This document shows positions 1 through 8,142 of a DNA stretch of 21,766 nt, in pieces. The position numbers and the translations under genes are program-made. This stretch comes from Paramacrobiotus metropolitanus (taxonomy: Eukaryota; Tardigrada; Eutardigrada; Parachela; Macrobiotidae), in the NCBI RefSeq assembly GCF_019649055.1, contig NW_026570663.1, positions 1-21,766 of the forward strand. The letters run 5' to 3'. The notes under the pieces are model-generated. The model worked only from the letters and a program-made list of their open reading frames with translations, had not been told where the DNA came from and did not search any database. Position 1 is the stretch's first letter. The number at the start of each line of letters is the position of its first letter.

Positions 1-500
1 AAAACCACAAGAGGTGTCTACCGCCTCGAGTGTGCGGTCTCGACAGTAGAGTAGAATTTGATGACCGTGGGTGTTTATTTGACTTCTTATCTGTATGTGC
101 TGGTGGAGAAAACTACCGAAAGAACTGTGAAAAATAGGCGATTCACTTTTCGCTCCAGAGTTGGAAGAATTATAAAAAACGATTGTTAGACTTTTATGTG
201 TATGATTTGCAGTATGCAGCTATGAAGTGGGCGAAGACGTTTTGACGTTAATATGAAACCCTGTTTATTGTTTTTATCAATCGATCGCGTTTGCGCAGCT
301 ATCAGGCTGTACACATCAGACTTCAGCACTCGTACAACGTTTCACAAGACCACATTTTGTCAAAGCTGCCTGTCGCGTAACATGCATACTGCAAACTGCA
401 TGGTGAGACGGAAGACGGTTTATATAGTCTGTACATGAAGCTTTTTTCTTTCACAACTCCAGAAATCCGTTTTTGTTTGCCCATTAAGGACGCCGAAGAA
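1..500. other. No gene recognised
   Basis: Mixed-composition non-coding-looking DNA. Short open frames on both strands show no recognisable domain, no signal peptide and no convincing splice-site arrangement. I see no tandem repeat or RNA gene here. Confidence 0.5.
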
Positions 501-623
501 ATGGAACATTTATGGGGTCTTGCTGTCGTTTTCTCCATGGGCGCACTTACCACAACAGGCACGGAAGCACTCGCTAAATATAACAGATACAGAGTATTTC
601 CAACCTTGACGTTCACGTATTGA
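501..623 (+). pseudogene. Signal-peptide-like exon, possible decayed Ly6 paralogue
   Basis: An ATG at 501 opens a stretch beginning MEHLWGLAVVFSMGALTTTG. It has a hydrophobic core and small residues near the end, as in a secretion signal. Its length and pattern resemble the signal-peptide exon of the Ly6-type gene at 2494 (MENLGFICTFFFVGLTATG): both start Met-Glu-x-Leu and both end with a Gly/Thr/Ala-rich segment at the same distance. Unlike that exon, no GT donor follows at the matching place; the DNA reads GGCACGG. The frame runs on to a stop at 621-623. No CxxC exon is found downstream. This could be a decayed first exon of a tandem duplicate, or a chance hydrophobic stretch. The resemblance is read by eye. 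Confidence 0.28.
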
Positions 624-2270
624 GATGCCCTGCCTGAACTGCCGTGCACAGTTCTTCCAAAGCAGTGCTATGGATTGTGTACTGTATAAGTAAAACATTT
701 GCTTGATTTCTCGTATGCGACGAGTTTCCGTGAGATTTCCGTACAGATATATCATCCAAAAGATCAGATGTACATCATGTACTGCGTACAGATATCATCT
801 AATCGGACGGTGGTTCTTCCAAAGAAAAGGTGAATTGCTGCACGTATGTGTTGTCAGCGCAGAAAAACACGCGCTATTCGATAAATTCAGAAAACTGCAG
901 AGATCCACACCTTTACCGCTATTTATACTACCATCGTTAGCCCGATTTGAAGAGCTTGCTTCTCCAGTTTTGAGTCTGCGAGTTGCTGTCATAGCGAGAG
1001 AACTAAAAAAAAAATCATGCTTTCCTTTAAGTCTCTGCTTTAATATATGTATTAGTGTGTTTCGATTCTACTTTCGAAGCAAAAAAAAACGGATACTTAC
1101 TAAAGGATGCTGACTGCACCCTTTACACTAGAAATTGGCGTTCGCAGTGTTCACTGTCACAGAAAATAACACTTTTACGATAGTGCAATAGGATCATGAT
1201 AATTTCTTCAAACGAAGTTGTTGACACCAGGCTGAAATACGGTACAACATTTCCAAGGCCAGGGCAAATGGGAAGCCGTATAACGTTTCCGTAATCTGAA
1301 AACCATGGGAGTTTAGATTTTACTGCACGTTTTCCCGAACTAGATCTTTGTTATTTTTGCATTTAATTCTTTATTAATAAAATTGTAAAAAATAAAAAAG
1401 TCAATAAAGTAATTAAGTAAACAGACCGTGCCGAGATACGATGTGTGATTACACTGGAGCGACTTCTACGAACCCGGGCGCGACTCCAGAACAAGCGTAT
1501 GTAAAGACGAACCAAATGAGCAGCATTTTGTTGATCGTTATCATTTTGTTCCTTTTGAGTCTCAGACGGTAGGTGCATGGTGCGCCTCGTTCATTAATCT
1601 GTTAAAGAAGATCGCAAAAAGTTGTACATGGGAACGGGACAAAATTAAACCGCTCCCAGTGTTTTCCTTTTCAGCATTTAAGGGAAGTGACTCCATACAT
1701 GGTAACAAATTCGTTGCATTAACAAAAACGGAACGACTCCAGATGGTCCAGTTGAACTTGGAGGATGTCTGAACGAAGGGGTCGTTCGCCAGACGGTTCC
1801 TTGATAGGCCAGCAGAACCGATTGTAAAGGCGATTGTAAAGCAGCAAGTCTAAGGCGTCAGCCGTAAAAATTTGTAAAGTACGAATTGATTGGCAAAGGT
1901 GTGCCAACGCCCTTTTAATCGAACATACTGTTCGGACGCTTTTACCGTTAACTCGGACACTGGTCAATAAAAACTCGGCGTAAATCTTGCCAACTCAAAG
2001 CGGGCATTTTCGGGGAAAAATTCTGGGTGGAAGGTTTCCTGGAACTGTTCAGCATTTGTTAATGCAAGCTAAGATGGATAAACTTGCGCCGTTCGGCAGA
2101 TGCTTAAATCTTTAATTAACAAGTAAACCGGAAATTCTTCTGGATAATCAAAATTTAGAAATTAAAGGCCATCTATCTTTGTTATTATTGGTCAGCTCGT
2201 TCATTATTGGTCAGCCAGTGGCGTAGATATCACCTAATTCTCTTTATGGAACGCATTGTCGTTGAGTTTC
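624..2270. other. Unassigned interval
   Basis: About 1.6 kb without a recognisable gene. A 136-codon open frame at 703-1113 (+) encodes a basic, low-information peptide ending in a lysine-rich tail from A-runs, and I do not regard it as a gene. An AT-rich patch at 1350-1410 contains several AATAAA-like motifs. No cysteine-rich exon matching a Ly6 domain was seen. Confidence 0.5.
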
Positions 2271-2464
2271 AGACTGAAAACGATAGAAAAGTTCCAAAAG
2301 TCTGGCGTGGTTGTGGACCAGTGTCCTGTAAAAGTATTCCCGGGCTACATATTGTACAACACCGGAAAGGCACAGCGGTTTCAACAGTATCCTCAGATTT
2401 CATAATACAGCTCTTCTTGTGTTTGAAAAAGGCTTCCAAGTTTTCGAGTCATTTTGCAATGTAA
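2271..2464 (+). other. Possible terminal exon, frame ambiguous
   Basis: A plausible acceptor (GAGTTTCAG) precedes 2271. Two overlapping frames are open. One contains VWRGCGPVSCKSIPG and runs to 2464. It recalls the VYRGCGQ segment of the Ly6-type gene downstream and could be the last exon of a decayed duplicate. The other frame reads VVVDQCPVKVFPGYILYNTG and stops at 2403-2405; it also looks protein-like but unfamiliar. Both cannot be real coding sequence. No upstream exon can be attached with confidence, so this may be a fragment or chance. Confidence 0.22.
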
Positions 2465-2493
2465 TAACTGTTTAGTTCATATTATTTTGGGTC

Positions 2494-4245
2494 ATGGAAA
2501 ACTTAGGTTTTATTTGCACTTTCTTTTTCGTCGGTCTCACAGCTACTGGAGGTCAGTGAAAAATTTTTTAACAAGGCTGCATACATATATATGTATATGC
2601 AGCTTTACTGTAGACTACGAAGTATGTACATGTATGGCATGTATCCGCCGGACCGCCATGTTAAATTCATTTAGAGCGTAAATGGTGCCGCGTGGCATGG
2701 CGTAGTATGCAGTTTGGCGTTACCCGTGAATTTATATTTGTCGCTGTGTTGATGCGATGGAAATTACGGGAAAAGATTTTACATGCTGATCGACTCTTGT
2801 AACTCATTCGTGACAACCAACTGCGTACGATGTGCAGAAGGGAGTCATGCGCCTGGGTTGACAAAGTGGCTGTTCAAAATTTGTGTAAATCATAACGTTC
2901 TAGCAGGTGTCTGCTTTTAAACTTTTATGGTGACATTGTATCGTATTGCTCCAGCAGATGGCGGCGCCATCGTTTGCTATTCCTGTGAAGGTGCCGCGGA
3001 TGATCCAGCATGTGGACTTTGTCGAGGATGGACATCGTTCCACTGGGAAATGAAAACACAACTGTGCCCCGAGGGAGTACGCTACACTTATGTCAGGGTA
3101 CGCTTGTTCATAAATACGCTTGTGCAAACAGCCCGCAAACGGCGGTGGTGCGCTCCCATGTACCAAAGCGCGTGGGAACCCACTATTGCTTTCCAAAAAA
3201 CTGGCGGGACTTTTTACCTCCAAAAGATAGTGCTATATTGTATGTATTAAAGCAAGGCAGGGGGTGTACAGTACTGGGAACGGAATTGGGAAGCTCACTC
3301 GGTTGGCAGCTCACTATTTTCATGGGATCATAGGATAAAAATTCACAATTTTACGGTTGGGTCTGCTTATGAAGAGTCAGAAAAATAGTTGTCAGTTGGG
3401 ACTTCCTTACGCCTTCCGTCCCAATCAATACATGGACGAGCTACGCAGATAATGCATAATGAACCCAGAAAAAGCACTAAAACTTGTTACTGCCAACTAA
3501 CCGCTGCAACCTTGATGCGATAATATTAATGTGCGCTGAATCAATGAATTTTCAGTCGTAGTTACAAATTCGGGCGGCAAATGTCTTGATGCACATTAAA
3601 GCAACGACGCCCCAGATATTTTCATGGTGCTTTACAAAGCACGGCAAAAAAACCATCCCCAATAAATTTCTTGCCGCGAGAAATGTTTTTCGTTTTGCAG
3701 AATGAATGCCCCCGCCAAGAGCAAGTGATGGATAGCACAGCCCTCTGGCTCAACAATTTTGTCGAGTTTTATGCTGAAAAAACATTTATGTGTTTGAGAA
3801 TATAGCGCCCATGGTGTACCGCGGTTGTGGTCAGATAGCCTATGATGTCCTGCCCGCTGGGTACAACACCTCCGACGTCTGTGAGGAAAACGCCGCCGCG
3901 GTGCTGCGATTAAAGAAGGTCACCGCGTTCGAAGGCAGTTTCAATAAAGCGCGCACATACCAATCGCAGCCGCCCAATCGGGATTTTGTCATCAGTACGC
4001 TGCAGTATTGTGAGTCCGATCTTTGCAACAACGGCGCTGTGCATTTTGTCCATCAAGATCAACCAGGTTGGTCCAGGCAGAATCACGTGCGTTCAGCAAT
4101 TAGCGCAGTACACATATTTTTGTTAACGTTTACGCTGAGAAACGTACCATCGCCTGTGCGTAAAATAACGAAGTGGCTATTTTGCCGCAGTGTTTGCGGC
4201 AAAATAGCCATTAGCTATTTTACCGCACTATGGTCGGTAAAATAG
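2494..4245 (+). CDS. Ly6/uPAR-type secreted or GPI-anchored protein, three exons
   Basis: Three exons can be placed. Exon 1 (2494-2551) begins at ATG and encodes a 19-residue hydrophobic signal peptide, then donor GGAG|GTCAGT. Exon 2 (2955-3097) follows a CAGCAG acceptor, joins in phase 1, encodes AIVCYSCEG and further cysteines (DPACGLC, TQLCPEG), and ends AGG|GTACGC in phase 0. Exon 3 starts at 3701 after TTTTGCAG, continues in phase (NECPRQE, AEKTFMC), then VYRGCGQ, SDVCEEN and the diagnostic end YCESDLCNN. The paired cysteines, the RGC motif and the final CxxxxCN are typical of the Ly6/uPAR three-finger fold; such proteins are secreted or GPI-anchored, often as receptors or channel modulators. 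The tail near 4105-4130 (AVHIFLLTF) could be a short GPI signal. Exon 3 contains a one-base frame break at about 3793-3795. The last codons run into the palindromic repeat, so the true 3' end is uncertain. Ligand and role are unknown. Confidence 0.72.
2951..2957 (+). promoter_or_regulatory. NAGNAG tandem splice acceptor
   Basis: The acceptor of exon 2 reads CAGCAG at 2952-2957. Joining exon 1 (which leaves one base, G) to either AG keeps the frame. The first choice gives Gly-Ala-Asp and the second gives Gly-Asp, so the two products would differ by one alanine just after the signal peptide. NAGNAG acceptors are a known source of single-residue isoforms; use here is inferred. Confidence 0.5.
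3100..3700 (+). other. Intron 2 of the Ly6-type gene
   Basis: This interval lies between donor AGG|GTACGC and acceptor TTTTCGTTTTGCAG. Open frames at 3010-3333 simply read through exon 2 into the intron and do not carry the cysteine pattern further. Nothing else is recognised in it. Confidence 0.55.
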
Positions 4246-4340
4246 CCTTTTGCTATTTTGCCGCACACTGCGTTACAATAGTCGTTAGCTATTTTGCCGC
4301 AGTATGGATGGCAAAATAGCCTTCAACTATTTTGCCGCAG
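4155..4340. repeat. Palindromic array of GCTATTTT/AAAATAGC units (left copy)
   Basis: The octamer GCTATTTT or its complement AAAATAGC occurs seven times, alternating in orientation and flanked by GCCGCA/TGCGGC. The stretch can fold into several adjacent hairpins. Spacers such as ACACTGCG and AGTATGG recur. A sister array with the same core and spacers is at 20635-20820. It is most simply a non-autonomous palindromic repeat family dispersed in this genome. It starts within about 80 bases of the end of the Ly6-type exon. Confidence 0.85.
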
Positions 4341-5073
4341 TTTCCGGTTAACGTAGAACAATTTAAGTAGCTATTGATAATTATCTGTCTACGGAAAAAT
4401 CGGAAACGTAGTGCGGGCACTGCAATGCTCTTGGATCCCATTTACGGGTGCAACCATCCATAGGTTCCAGACGTCCGCTGGACGATAAAGTTCATAAACC
4501 GTCCAGTAAGTTGCGGGCTTCCAAAGCGTTTAGCGTAAATCTTACCCATGCAGTGCTTTTCGCGTTTTCCTTCGAGAATTCCCCGGTTTCCTTCGAAAAT
4601 CGTATCCGAGCGTTCTGGTCTGTGCGTACGATCACCACACATTTGGCCTTCGTAGAATACCCGGTGTACTTCGGCCTGCTCACAGCAGAATACTGTCCGA
4701 CCGGTGCCTGAAATATCGGATCAGTCGGGTCAAGTTGTCTTTAATCTGCCTTAAAAATCGATTCCGCGCTTCCGTCAACCGGCGACACAGGAACAACCCC
4801 GGCTCGAACAGTGCCGAGCGGTGACAGTTTGGTTGGGTTGCCTGTCAGAAGGTCGACCGACCTCCTCGTTGAGCTCAGCCGGGTGAGTCTGTGAGCCTTA
4901 TACGAGCCTGCGTGGTACCTACGCTATACCTGGCGTATGCGCACGCACGCACACATGCTGTATTTGCCTCTCTTTTGTACGTGTGTGTGATGCTGCACTG
5001 CACTCTCCGCTGAAGCGGATATACCGCGTGCGCACACACTGAGCATACTTACTCTATCGTTCGTCTATCGCAG
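4341..5073. other. Unassigned interval before the fold-back element
   Basis: No recognisable gene. Two overlapping frames near 4448-4711 are shadows of one another on opposite strands and match nothing known to me. Short CA/GT-rich alternation (ACGCACGCACACA near 4945) is present. The interval ends at the left copy of the TACGAC target duplication. Confidence 0.5.
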
Positions 5074-5079
5074 TACGAC

Positions 5080-5203
5080 TGTGACCGACCAAAACGTCCG
5101 GACGACCAAGACGTCCGGCGGACGTTTTGGTCGGTAAACCGACCAAACCGTCCGGGGGCAAGAAAAACGTCCACCGTAAATTTTGCCCACCCAAACTTTT
5201 TTG
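5080..5203 (+). repeat. Left outer terminal inverted repeat, 124 bp
   Basis: This pairs with 7441-7564 in inverse orientation at roughly 94% by eye. The outermost 53 bases are themselves palindromic: ACCGACCAAAACGTCCG near 5083-5099 is answered by CGGACGTTTTGGTCGGT near 5116-5132. Each end could therefore form its own hairpin as well as pair with the other end. This could provide paired transposase sites; that role is inference. Confidence 0.85.
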
Positions 5204-5245
5204 CATTCTCGATGTCACCTGAAGTTCCTGAGAGCGTCTCAGGCC

Positions 5246-5760
5246 GGACACTTAGGTCAGAGCACTATTTGGAGCCGGACACTTTAGTCGGTCCACTATG
5301 TCAGCCCGGACACTTTGGTCGGAGCACTATTTTGACCCGCACACTTTGGTCGGAGCACTATTTCAGCCCGGAAACTTTGGTCGGAGCACTATTTCAGCCC
5401 GGGCACTTTCGTCGGAGCGCTATTTCAGCCCGGACACCTTGGTCGGAGCAATATTTCGGAGCAATATTTCAGCACGGACACTTTGGTCGGAGCTCTGTCT
5501 AAGCCCAGACACTTTGGTCGGAGCACTGCTTCTGACCTGGACACTTTGGTCGGAGCAATATGTCAGCCCGGACACTTTGATCGGAGCATGACGCTTTGGT
5601 CGGAGCATACTTTCAGCCGTGACACTTTAGTCGAAGGACTAAGTCAGCCCGAACACTTTAGTCGAAGCACCATATCAGCCCAAAAACTTTGGCTGGAGCA
5701 TTATTCACGCTCGGGCGTTTTGATCAGCATTATTTATACCCGGACACTGTGGTGGGAGAC
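5246..5760 (+). repeat. Left array of 31-bp tandem units
   Basis: About 17 degenerate copies of a 31-bp unit carrying CACTTTGGTCGGAGCACTAT and then TTCAGCCCGGA. Two or three units are shortened (near 5450 and 5586). Because 31 is not a multiple of three, the array gives long but meaningless open frames in all frames, and these should not be annotated as proteins. Confidence 0.88.
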
Positions 5761-5769
5761 CCAAAAGAG

Positions 5770-5958
5770 CTTTCCGTAAAATTAATATGCGATTGCAGGA
5801 TGCCTATTTTATTTGACGCCGATTCGATAATGACTTGTACGGATTGCGGGATGTTGTACCATCGCTCCTGCGTTACGACTAAGAAAGCGCACGACCCTTG
5901 CCAAACTAAAGTCGACGCCTGGAAGTGGAGTGAAAGCAAAGCTGAGTGTCTGCTATAG
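5770..5958 (+). CDS. PHD-like zinc-finger ORF inside the fold-back element
   Basis: The frame gives ICDCRMPILF, then SIMTCTDCGMLYHRSCV, then HDPCQTK, and ends at TAG 5956-5958. The spacing C-x-C, about 15 residues, C-x2-C, x4, H-x2-C, then a further Cys follows the first three ligand pairs of a PHD-type zinc finger (C4HC3). The final pair is incomplete: one Cys in HDPC and one in AEC before the stop. PHD fingers commonly read histone tails, and some transposable elements carry them. The upstream limit is unknown because the frame opens into the 31-bp repeats, and the ORF may be an exon of a longer element gene. No transposase motif is attached. A different Cys/His finger is possible. Confidence 0.5.
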   Translation, partial: LSVKLICDCRMPILFDADSIMTCTDCGMLYHRSCVTTKKAHDPCQTKVDAWKWSESKAECLL

Positions 5959-6944
5959 AGTTTCTTGGAAATAAGAATTATTCTAGCCTGCTGTAAATTC
6001 GGTTTCAGAATTATTCCTGTTTTTTCTAGAGTTGCAATTTCATCATTTTAAACAGCTTACATCAATAAATTAAGAACTTCATTGTAGAAGAAAATGGAAC
6101 TGATAAGTGTGACGCCCCCTTGCTTGATATCATCACTGCCAGCCAGTCAGGTTGAATCGCCAGGCTCGTTACTGGACGGCACCAGCAGGTTGCCCCAGAA
6201 GTCTAGAAATACGTGCACCGGTTTGGGCCAGCGGGGTAGATGCGAATGGATGAGAACATCAGACCAGCGAAAGATGGAAACGATATTATTGTATCGTTAT
6301 CTTTTAAGTTCATTCTTTGCTTTAATAATAATTGTTCATATCTGACATAATGAATAGCGTAACTCAACGGTTCTGGAAAGCAGTTTATTACTGTAAATGT
6401 ATCGGGCGAATCAAACATCTTAGTGAATTATAGTACCGATTACGAGTATAGACGTCCGAACTGATGTAGCCGTACTCCTACTCGTACAATACGTAGCAAA
6501 TTTTTGTACATTCTGTTCTACCAGAAGCAGATTACTATACACGATGACGTTTGCTAAGTCTAAGGAAGTTTAGTGCCGTATGCAACTTTTAGCACACCAA
6601 TTTCCGTTTGAACTTCATTTTACTTACAAGTGCGGCCCACCGTCTCAATAGAAATGCAAAACTGTTTACCAGGCAAAAACATTTTAAAACGCAATCTAGA
6701 TATCGCTAACTAGCGTTTTTGGGTCTTTTGCACTTTACCACACCACTGTTAAAGCTTCACAGAAAAACATGCGAAACCGCGGTAGATCCTGGAATAATTT
6801 TGTAAAGTGCGTGGCATAGAACTATACTAGGAAGCCTACATACAAACTTTTCGTTAAGAAAATGGCTCCAGAAAGGGTATTCTCTTTAAGGGTAATCCAA
6901 TTAAAGAGTCCGACAAATCTCACAGTCCGCTGTACTGTTTCAGC
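5959..6944. other. Unique centre of the fold-back element
   Basis: About 1 kb of single-copy, AT-leaning sequence. A short frame at 6094-6345 begins MELISVTPPCLISSLPASQV and is rich in Ser/Pro before ending in a hydrophobic tail; it may be an exon of the element's gene or noise. No DDE/D catalytic pattern, polymerase motif or second finger is evident. Confidence 0.45.
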
Positions 6945-7433
6945 CCTGACCAAAGTGTCCCGACCGAAAAAATACTCCAACTAAAATGTCCGGCCTAAAA
7001 TAATGCTCCGACCAAAGTGCCCGGGCTGAAATAGGGCTCCGATCAAAGTGTGCGGGTCAGAAACAGCGCTTCGACCAAAGTGTCCGGTCAGAAATAGTGC
7101 TCCTACCAAAGTGTCCGGGCTTAAATATTGCTCCGACCAAAGTGTCCGGGTCTGAAGCAATGTTCCGACCAAAGTGTCCGGGTCAGAAAAACTGTTCCTA
7201 TTAGAGCGGCCGGGCGTAGATAGTGCTCCCCAAAGTGTCCGGGTCAGAAAGAGTGCTCCGACCAAATTGTCCGGGCAGAAACAGCGCTTCGACCAAAGTG
7301 TCCGGGCTTAAATAGTGCTGCGACCAAGGTGTCCGGCGTTAAATAGTGCTGCGACCAAGGTGTCCGGCGTTAAATAGTGCTGCGACCAAAGTGTCCGGGC
7401 TTAAATAGTGCTCCGACCAAAGTTTCCGGGTCG
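6945..7433 (-). repeat. Right array of 31-bp tandem units
   Basis: About 16 units with core GACCAAAGTGTCCGGG, the inverse complement of the left array. Two neighbouring units near 7318-7380 are identical over 31 bp (both contain CCAAGGTGTCCGGCGTTAAA), which points to a recent local duplication. One unit near 7195-7225 is diverged (TATTAGAGCGGCCGGG) and another is shortened (CTCCCCAAAGTG). Confidence 0.88.
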
Positions 7434-7440
7434 GAGAATA

Positions 7441-7564
7441 CAAAAACTTTTGGGTGGGCAAAATTTACGGTTGACGTTTTTTTTGCCCCCGGACGGTTTG
7501 GTCGGTTTAACGACGAAAACGTCCGCCGGACGTCTTGGTCGTCCGGACGTTTTAGTCGGTTACA
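7441..7564 (-). repeat. Right outer terminal inverted repeat, 124 bp
   Basis: Inverse partner of 5080-5203, running from CAAAAACTTTTGGGTGGGC to GTCGGTTACA. It is followed directly by the right copy of TACGAC. It contains the same internal palindrome around CGTCCGCCGGACG. Confidence 0.85.
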
Positions 7565-7570
7565 TACGAC

Positions 7571-7610
7571 TCATACGCTCGTTCATACGCTCAAAGTTCA
7601 TACGCTCGTG
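7571..7610 (+). repeat. Three short copies of TCATACGCTC
   Basis: TCATACGCTC occurs three times in about 36 bases just outside the fold-back element's right end, overlapping the edge of its target duplication. It is a small tandem repeat and may predate the insertion. Confidence 0.7.
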
Positions 7611-7833
7611 TTGGATAGAACTCAGTCCGCGCATTGCATCACGCACACTGTCTGGCTAGCACGACGTTGCCGCCAGCATTCTTTTATGCCTTGACAGACA
7701 CACAAAACTTACTAGTGTGTACATCGATATTGGGCCAGACGGGCTTCCGTGATCTCTTCCCGCGTATAACGCGGTATTTGTATCGCCTTTATTTGTCAGT
7801 GAAGACTTGCTGTGGTCTCCTTGCGCTTGCCTG

Positions 7834-8142
7834 TTACTTGGTAAGCAGATTGTCTAGTTCTCTTTCCACGAATCTCTGTGGAGACGGTGAAGGCATCATT
7901 TGGAGGACCCGGAGGAATCCACGGTAGTCGTTCAGATTGGCTGCAAACGCAGCCTCTGCTTCGACCGTTGATCTTACCGTCTTATAACTGTGGAAACACT
8001 GGTTGACCGCAAAAGCGATCCCTGCCACTGTTAATGAGCCACAGTTCTTCGTCTCTTCCACACAAGAAAAGCAGCCAGACAAAGCAGTTTTCCCGCACGC
8101 ACGGTAATTTCCCCATCTCAACAGACGGACCAGGCTCGCCAC
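7834..8142 (-). CDS. Unrecognised ORF or terminal exon
   Basis: The C-terminal half reads like a folded protein (AFAANLNDYRGFLRVLQMM, then PSPSPQRFVERELDNLLTK) and ends at a stop on the minus strand. I do not recognise the family. The upstream part is less convincing: it contains both a possible acceptor (TTTCCACAG) and a strong possible donor (GTAAGA), so a coding exon might begin or end inside it. With no neighbour to support it, this is only a candidate. Confidence 0.22.
   Translation of the reverse strand: MASLVRLLRWGNYRACGKTALSGCFSCVEETKNCGSLTVAGIAFAVNQCFHSYKTVRSTVEAEAAFAANLNDYRGFLRVLQMMPSPSPQRFVERELDNLLTK

Larger units (their letters stand above)
5074..7570. mobile_element. Fold-back-like DNA element with TACGAC target duplication
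   Basis: The element occupies 5080-7564 (2,485 bp). It begins TGTGACCGAC and ends GTCGGTTACA. The outer 124 bp at each end are inverted copies differing at about eight positions. Inside each lies an array of degenerate 31-bp units, about 17 on the left (5246-5760) and about 16 on the right (6945-7433), inverted relative to each other. The direct repeat TACGAC abuts both ends (5074-5079 and 7565-7570), and a following T allows a 7-bp reading. Long inverted repeats made of short tandem units around a unique centre are the hallmark of Foldback-type elements, usually grouped near Mutator-like transposons. The known 9-bp duplication of those families does not fit perfectly, so the superfamily remains open. 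No transposase is visible, so it is probably non-autonomous. Confidence 0.85.

Noticed and set aside
703-1113. 136-codon open frame near the left end
   Set aside because: Basic, low-information peptide ending in lysines from A-runs. No domain, signal or splice context.
4155-4340. CRISPR-like array of repeats
   Set aside because: Units alternate orientation, spacers are themselves related, and the genomic context is eukaryotic. It is a palindromic repeat family.
5212-5779. Several 96-98 residue open frames across the left 31-bp array
   Set aside because: They are the same repeat read in three frames (period 31 bases), so they are repeat artefacts, not proteins.
6981-7265. 94-residue minus-strand frame in the right array
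   Set aside because: It is the mirror of the left array frames and has the same repeat origin.
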